Source: Thermoproteota archaeon (GTDB lineage: Archaea > Korarchaeota > Korarchaeia > Korarchaeales > Korarchaeaceae). From it: a DNA stretch of 9,273 nt. Positions 6,027 through 9,273 of this stretch are shown here, piece by piece. The notes beneath the pieces were generated by a model that had not been told where the DNA came from, did not search any database, and saw nothing but the letters and a program-made list of their open reading frames with translations. Location: NCBI GenBank assembly GCA_021158805.1, contig JAGGTZ010000122.1, positions 1 to 9,273 on the forward strand. The letters are read 5' to 3'. The position numbers and the translations under genes were made by a program. Numbering within the stretch: position 1 is the first letter of the stretch; every line of letters starts with the position of its first letter.

Positions 6027-6776
6027 TTGTACTTAGATGCTCTAAAGTTCTTAGAGATAGTTTCGGGTGGCATTGGCATAGGGCTTGTATCCTCAGTAGC
6101 AGGCATAGGCGGAGGCACTCTAATGGTCCCCTTTATGATCCTCATCTTAGGAATAGATGCTAAAGTAGCCATAGCTTCGAGCCTTCTCACAGTTATAGTC
6201 ACCTCAACCACGAGTTCCGCGGTCTACCTGAAAGAGAGATTGGTGAACTTGAAGCTTGCTCTAACATTAGAACCAACTACAGCCTTGGGAGCGATCGTAG
6301 GTGCTTTAATAACCATAAGTCTTCCCTCCATGACCGTGAAGAAGATTTTCGGGCTGGGATTGTCAATAATATCAATAATCATGCTAGTCAGAACATTCAT
6401 TAGACCTAAGGAGGGAAAAGAGATTAGGAATTGGCCCTTTGGTATAGCTTCCTCGTTCATAGCAGGACTATCATCGGGTATGCTGGGGATCGGTGGGGGC
6501 GTACTTAAGGTCCCTATAATGAACCTAATAATGGATGTTCCCATAAAGACAGCAGTCGCTACCAGCTCATTTATGATAGGATTCACCGCCTCATCAGGAA
6601 GCATAGTCTACATACTCAGACAGTTAGTAGACCCTATCCTAGTAGTTGGATTTGCCTTAGGGATAATTCCTGGAGCTACTATTGGTGCAAAGACCCTGAA
6701 AAGAATTAAATCAAAGTATATCAAGGTGCTCTTTAGTATGATACTGCTATACGCCGGATTAAGGCTCTTGCTGTGA
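6027..6776 (+). CDS. TauE/SafE-family membrane anion exporter
   Basis: Integral membrane transporter of the TauE/SafE family, whose members are implicated in export of sulfite, sulfoacetate and similar organosulfur anions; the substrate here is unknown. It has 249 residues from TTG 6027 (252 from GTG 6018), the usual family size. Two halves repeat the same motif: GIGGGTLMVP at 26-35 and GIGGGVLKVP at 154-163, each at the end of a hydrophobic N-terminal helix of its half. About eight hydrophobic segments are visible. A basic cytoplasmic-type linker around 126-136 joins the halves (RPKEGKEIR). Its stop overlaps a GTG of the next gene. It appears to lead an operon with the DUF1634-like and MFS genes. 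Family assignment is firm; substrate is not. Confidence 0.92.
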   Translation: MYLDALKFLEIVSGGIGIGLVSSVAGIGGGTLMVPFMILILGIDAKVAIASSLLTVIVTSTTSSAVYLKERLVNLKLALTLEPTTALGAIVGALITISLPSMTVKKIFGLGLSIISIIMLVRTFIRPKEGKEIRNWPFGIASSFIAGLSSGMLGIGGGVLKVPIMNLIMDVPIKTAVATSSFMIGFTASSGSIVYILRQLVDPILVVGFALGIIPGATIGAKTLKRIKSKYIKVLFSMILLYAGLRLLL

Positions 6777-6787
6777 GGGGGATTTAC

Positions 6788-7057
6788 TTGATCTACGAAA
6801 CTCGCTCAGAGATCCTAAGATGGGGCATAATCTTGGGATTGTCTGTTCTCGTGGTAGCCCTCATACTGAGGTTCTCGGGAGTACCTGTACCTCAACTAGA
6901 GATGGCGGGGCTCCTCATCATAATAGCCACACCCATATCGTTCCTATTACTAATAATGGGAGAACACCTCCTAGCAGGGGATAGGAGAATAACCTTGTTA
7001 GCCCTACTGACCCTAGTCATGCTCGTGCTCTCTGCTATAGTATCCCTAACAAGATAG
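6788..7057 (+). CDS. DUF1634-like small membrane protein
   Basis: Small integral membrane protein of 89 residues with three hydrophobic helices at about 12-28, 41-57 and 68-86. The pattern EILRWGIILGL (8-18), then GLLIIIATPI and a charged loop GEHLLAGDRR, matches what I know of DUF1634 proteins. These are commonly encoded next to TauE/SafE exporters in archaea and bacteria, so a role as an accessory subunit is plausible but unproven. Two starts compete. GTG 6773 overlaps the exporter stop as GTGA (94 residues). TTG 6788 has a strong GAGGGGGAT with six bases between the G-run and the start, which I prefer. The gene ends 11 nt before the MFS start. Confidence 0.8.
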   Translation: MIYETRSEILRWGIILGLSVLVVALILRFSGVPVPQLEMAGLLIIIATPISFLLLIMGEHLLAGDRRITLLALLTLVMLVLSAIVSLTR

Positions 7058-7068
7058 GGGATATCCCC
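7057..7068 (+). repeat. Perfect 12-bp palindrome over the MFS binding site
   Basis: GGGGATATCCCC is perfectly self-complementary. Its first G is the last base of the upstream TAG stop, and its last C abuts the TTG start of the MFS gene. The left arm GGGGAT is also the best ribosome binding site for that TTG (six-base spacing), so folding or protein binding here could limit translation. Confidence 0.9.
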
Positions 7069-8247
7069 TTGCAAACCAGCCAGATATCTTTAAGACGTAA
7101 AATCGTTAGCCTCTCGATAAATTCATTCTTCCAAGGGACAGCCTCCAGCTTCACTTTCTTCCTATTACAAGTGTATGCTATAGAGAATCTAGGCTTTTCT
7201 TCCTTTGAGATCGGTCTGGCAATCTCTCTAGGAGGATTTTCTTCTGCTATCACACAGCCAGTATGGGGTCGGATCGTAGATAGAACTAATAGGAGGATCT
7301 TGGTCTTCCTAGGCTTTATTTTATCTGGACTATCGGTCCTTGCAGCATTCAACTCTACTACAGATTTAGAATACTATCTGGCGAATTCCGCGTTGAACGC
7401 ATTTTTAGGGCTGGCTAATACTTCTTGGCTCTCTATGCTAGGAGATTTAACTTTAATAGGGGAGAGAGGGCGTGTTTCAGGTGTAGCTAATGCCTTTACT
7501 ACATTAGGAACTGGCCTATTCTCTCCAATAGCCGGTGCTATAATGGATATCTGTGGATATAACTTAGCCAGCATTGTTGGACTCTCGCAGTTCATCCTAG
7601 CGGCAACAACGATATATATCGTCCCCGAGCCGGAGCGGACCTTACAGGAAGAACCTTGTAGGGCGGAGACGGATTACGTTGAGGGTAGTTTTAGGCCCTT
7701 CCTAGTAGCTAGCATCCTATGGTCCCTCATATGGTCTGTTGCATGGCCACTCTTCTCAGTCGCCCAAGTAAAGCTATATAAACTGTCTAAAGCCGAGATA
7801 GGCTTCATTGGGTCAGTAACTAATGCAACCAGGCTTGTCTTACAGCCTATATGGGGATATGCTGCCGATAGGATAGGGAGGAAGCCCTTGCTCATACTCT
7901 CGCCGATATTTGCCTCAGCAATTCCATTATCCTATGCAATAGGAAGCAACTTATGGCACATTATAATTGGTGCAGCAATCGGGACAATAGGATTTTCCAT
8001 GTATTTCACGGCTTCCCCCACATACCTGTTAGACTCGTCTCCTTCATGGAAGAGGGGGAGTATGGTCTCCACGTTTAATGCGATGATCTCGTTGACAAAC
8101 TCTGTAGCTCCCCTCATAGGAGGAGGTATAGGTGAGGCGCTGGGAATTAGACAAAGTATGTTTATTTTTGGAATTATGAGAGTGGTCTCTTCGGTGTTGT
8201 TCGTGAAAATCCCAGAGACATTAAGGAGAAACTCGTTTCCTAAGTAA
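7069..8247 (+). CDS. Major facilitator superfamily (MFS) transporter
   Basis: Secondary transporter of the MFS with 392 residues and about twelve hydrophobic segments in two six-helix halves. The halves share a recognisable repeat: QPVWGRIVDRTNRR (63-76) and QPIWGYAADRIGRK (259-272). Each corresponds to MFS motif A in the loop between helices 2-3 and 8-9. The central loop (about 185-208) is hydrophilic. Such proteins resemble drug or metabolite exporters, but the substrate cannot be read from the sequence. It starts at TTG 7069; no ATG lies near the expected N terminus. Being 11 nt behind the DUF1634-like gene, it is likely in the same operon. Its last nine codons overlap the end of the convergent adk gene. 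Confidence 0.93.
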   Translation: MQTSQISLRRKIVSLSINSFFQGTASSFTFFLLQVYAIENLGFSSFEIGLAISLGGFSSAITQPVWGRIVDRTNRRILVFLGFILSGLSVLAAFNSTTDLEYYLANSALNAFLGLANTSWLSMLGDLTLIGERGRVSGVANAFTTLGTGLFSPIAGAIMDICGYNLASIVGLSQFILAATTIYIVPEPERTLQEEPCRAETDYVEGSFRPFLVASILWSLIWSVAWPLFSVAQVKLYKLSKAEIGFIGSVTNATRLVLQPIWGYAADRIGRKPLLILSPIFASAIPLSYAIGSNLWHIIIGAAIGTIGFSMYFTASPTYLLDSSPSWKRGSMVSTFNAMISLTNSVAPLIGGGIGEALGIRQSMFIFGIMRVVSSVLFVKIPETLRRNSFPK

Positions 8248-8883
8248 AGAATCTAGGACCGAACTTACATCGTCCTTAACGGCCTCTATCCCCTTATTAG
8301 CATCGATTGTTACTAGAAGGTTCTTTTTAGCATAGTATTCTACTAGCGGTTTAGTCTCCTCATTAAACACATCTAGCCTCCTCAGTATCTTCTCATAATG
8401 GTCATCCTCTCTCTGATAGAGAGTACCTCCGCACTCACATCTCCTCACGTCGGGAGGAGGGTCGTAGAATATGTTATAGGACCTTCCACATTTTTTACAC
8501 ATGAGGCGGCCCATTATCCTCCTGAGTACAGCTATCTCATCCACATTGAAGTACAATACTGCTGTTAGCTCAGCGTTATTCTCTTGAGTAAATTTATCGA
8601 GCCACTCAGCCTGGTTCAGGTTTCGTGGAAAGCCATCTAAGATAAATCCTTCCTTGACCTCTATTAACCTTTTTCGAAGTACCTGGTAGACTATCTCATC
8701 TGGAACCAGTTTTCCCTCAACCATGTAGCGCTTGATCTCCCTTCCTAGCTCTGTTCCTTTGTGAACCTCCTCCCTCAGTAGATCGCTCATTACTAGCCTA
8801 GGCACGCCAAACTTCTTGGATATATACACGCCCTGAGTGCCCTTTCCGGCCCCTGGTCTGCCGAGTAGCACTAACCTTAGCAT
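8221..8883 (-). CDS. adk: Adenylate kinase, zinc-LID type
   Basis: Converts AMP and ATP to two ADP, balancing adenylates in the cytosol. With 220 residues it is the long, bacterial-like form, not the roughly 190-residue AdkA of Sulfolobus and methanogens. The P-loop is GRPGAGKGT (8-16), the AMP site SDLLRE (33-38), and DGFPR occurs at 83-87. The LID spans about 126-165 with C-x2-C (129, 132), followed by CEC (149, 151) and REDD (158-161). Usually the second cysteine pair is C-x2-C, so the C-x-C spacing is unusual. I set the start at ATG 8883 because GGGTG precedes it by six bases; GTG 8892 would add three residues. In many archaea adk follows secY; here it stands alone and converges on the MFS gene. 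Confidence 0.95.
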   Translation of the reverse strand: MLRLVLLGRPGAGKGTQGVYISKKFGVPRLVMSDLLREEVHKGTELGREIKRYMVEGKLVPDEIVYQVLRKRLIEVKEGFILDGFPRNLNQAEWLDKFTQENNAELTAVLYFNVDEIAVLRRIMGRLMCKKCGRSYNIFYDPPPDVRRCECGGTLYQREDDHYEKILRRLDVFNEETKPLVEYYAKKNLLVTIDANKGIEAVKDDVSSVLDSLLRKRVSP

Positions 8884-8906
8884 GATCGGCACCCAGCCTA
8901 TGATAA

Positions 8907-8920
8907 GTTAAATATTATAA
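8907..8920. promoter_or_regulatory. Divergent TATA region between adk and the M20 gene
   Basis: This A/T-only core reads TTATAATATTTAAC on the minus strand and GTTAAATATTATAA on the plus strand, TATA-like both ways. For adk it predicts a start near 8888-8890, so the message would be nearly leaderless. For the peptidase it predicts a start near 8940. A second plus-strand box, ATTATAAG at 8947-8954, would start near 8976 and suit the inner ATG 8977. Confidence 0.45.
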
Positions 8921-8958
8921 CCATATTCAGCTGGGTCATCCGTACCATTATAAGAAAC

Positions 8959-9273
8959 ATGGTTCTCCAAAACCATATGAAGGACGAAGATATGTTCTCA
9001 TTCTTGATGGAGTTGGTCAAAATAGATACAAATGCTAATGAGAGGAAAAACTACTGGAATATAGCTAGGGTCATAGAGAAGAAGGCGAAGGAAATTGGAC
9101 TTAATACGTATATCCATGTACACAGGGACGATAAAGGAGAAGTCCCTAATGTGATCGCCTGGGCCGATCTTGGAGCTGATAAGAACCTAGTATTGTTGTC
9201 TCACTATGACGTAGTCCCAGCAGGAGGGACATGGAGGCTTGGAGATAAGACATTCGAGCCGTTCGATCCTTTA
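8959..9273 (+). CDS. M20 family metallopeptidase, N-terminal part
   Basis: The first 105 residues of an M20/DapE/ArgE-like zinc amidohydrolase; the frame is open to the window end and the rest lies outside. These enzymes cleave amide bonds in peptides or acylated amino acids. The start of the catalytic domain is visible: a helical N terminus with FLMELVKIDTNANE (15-28), then the family motif LLSHYDVVPAG (79-89). In it His82 is the expected first metal ligand and Asp84 the conserved companion. The later ligands are not in view, so subfamily and substrate stay open. ATG 8959 has no clear binding site; an in-frame ATG at 8977 is an alternative if the nearer TATA box is used. The gene is divergent from adk. 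Confidence 0.87.
   Translation, partial: MVLQNHMKDEDMFSFLMELVKIDTNANERKNYWNIARVIEKKAKEIGLNTYIHVHRDDKGEVPNVIAWADLGADKNLVLLSHYDVVPAGGTWRLGDKTFEPFDPL

Noticed and set aside
6224..6604. Minus-strand open frame under the TauE gene
   Set aside because: It lies wholly inside a well-supported membrane protein gene, lacks a binding site, and its composition is that of an antisense translation.
5975..8247. Exporter operon as a horizontally acquired island
   Set aside because: Codon and base use look like those of the flanking genes, and no mobile element, direct repeat or tRNA flanks it.

Overview
The window is archaeal chromosome. More than half of it (about 32-5445, minus strand) is a densely packed ribosomal protein operon in the archaeal 'spc' order: uL14, uL24, eS4, uL5, uS14, uS8, uL6, eL32, eL19, uL18, uS5. 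The proteins eS4, eL32 and eL19 are archaeal/eukaryal only, and their position inside this cluster is diagnostic of Archaea. AGG/AGA and ATA codons are frequent, the ribosomal proteins are very basic, and genes start behind GAGGTG/GGGTGAT ribosome binding sites. Together these suggest a thermophilic archaeon, perhaps of the TACK group. I cannot fix the lineage from sequence alone.

Layout. 1-31 holds only a weak hairpin and T-run beyond uS5, with no visible start of the usual next gene (uL30). 32-5445 is the ribosomal block; most gaps are 1-13 nt and several binding sites overlap the preceding stop codon. The block starts abruptly at uL14, behind its own TATA-like promoter. The genes usually upstream in archaea (uS17, the Rpp29 subunit of RNase P, uL29, uS3 and others) are absent. 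In their place, 5492-5944 holds a small Cys/His-rich protein that I cannot name, also on the minus strand.

From 5975 the plus strand carries three close-set membrane protein genes: a TauE/SafE-family anion exporter, a small three-helix DUF1634-like protein, and a 12-helix MFS transporter. The first two often occur together and may act as one export unit; the third looks co-transcribed. The MFS gene runs 27 nt into the 3' end of a convergent adenylate kinase gene (8221-8883, zinc-LID type). In many archaea adk lies downstream of secY in the ribosomal cluster; here it is on the same strand but about 2.8 kb upstream of the operon. Divergent from adk, an M20 metallopeptidase gene begins at about 8959 and runs off the window.

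Functionally, the minus-strand block supplies ribosome core proteins from both subunits, and the plus-strand block is membrane transport. I found no RNA genes, CRISPR array, insertion sequence or attachment site. No stretch over 300 bases lacks a gene. I see no convincing new multi-gene system. The points most worth a second look are the unnamed Cys/His protein, the truncated operon head, the poly-glutamate tail of uL24, and the translation start architecture.
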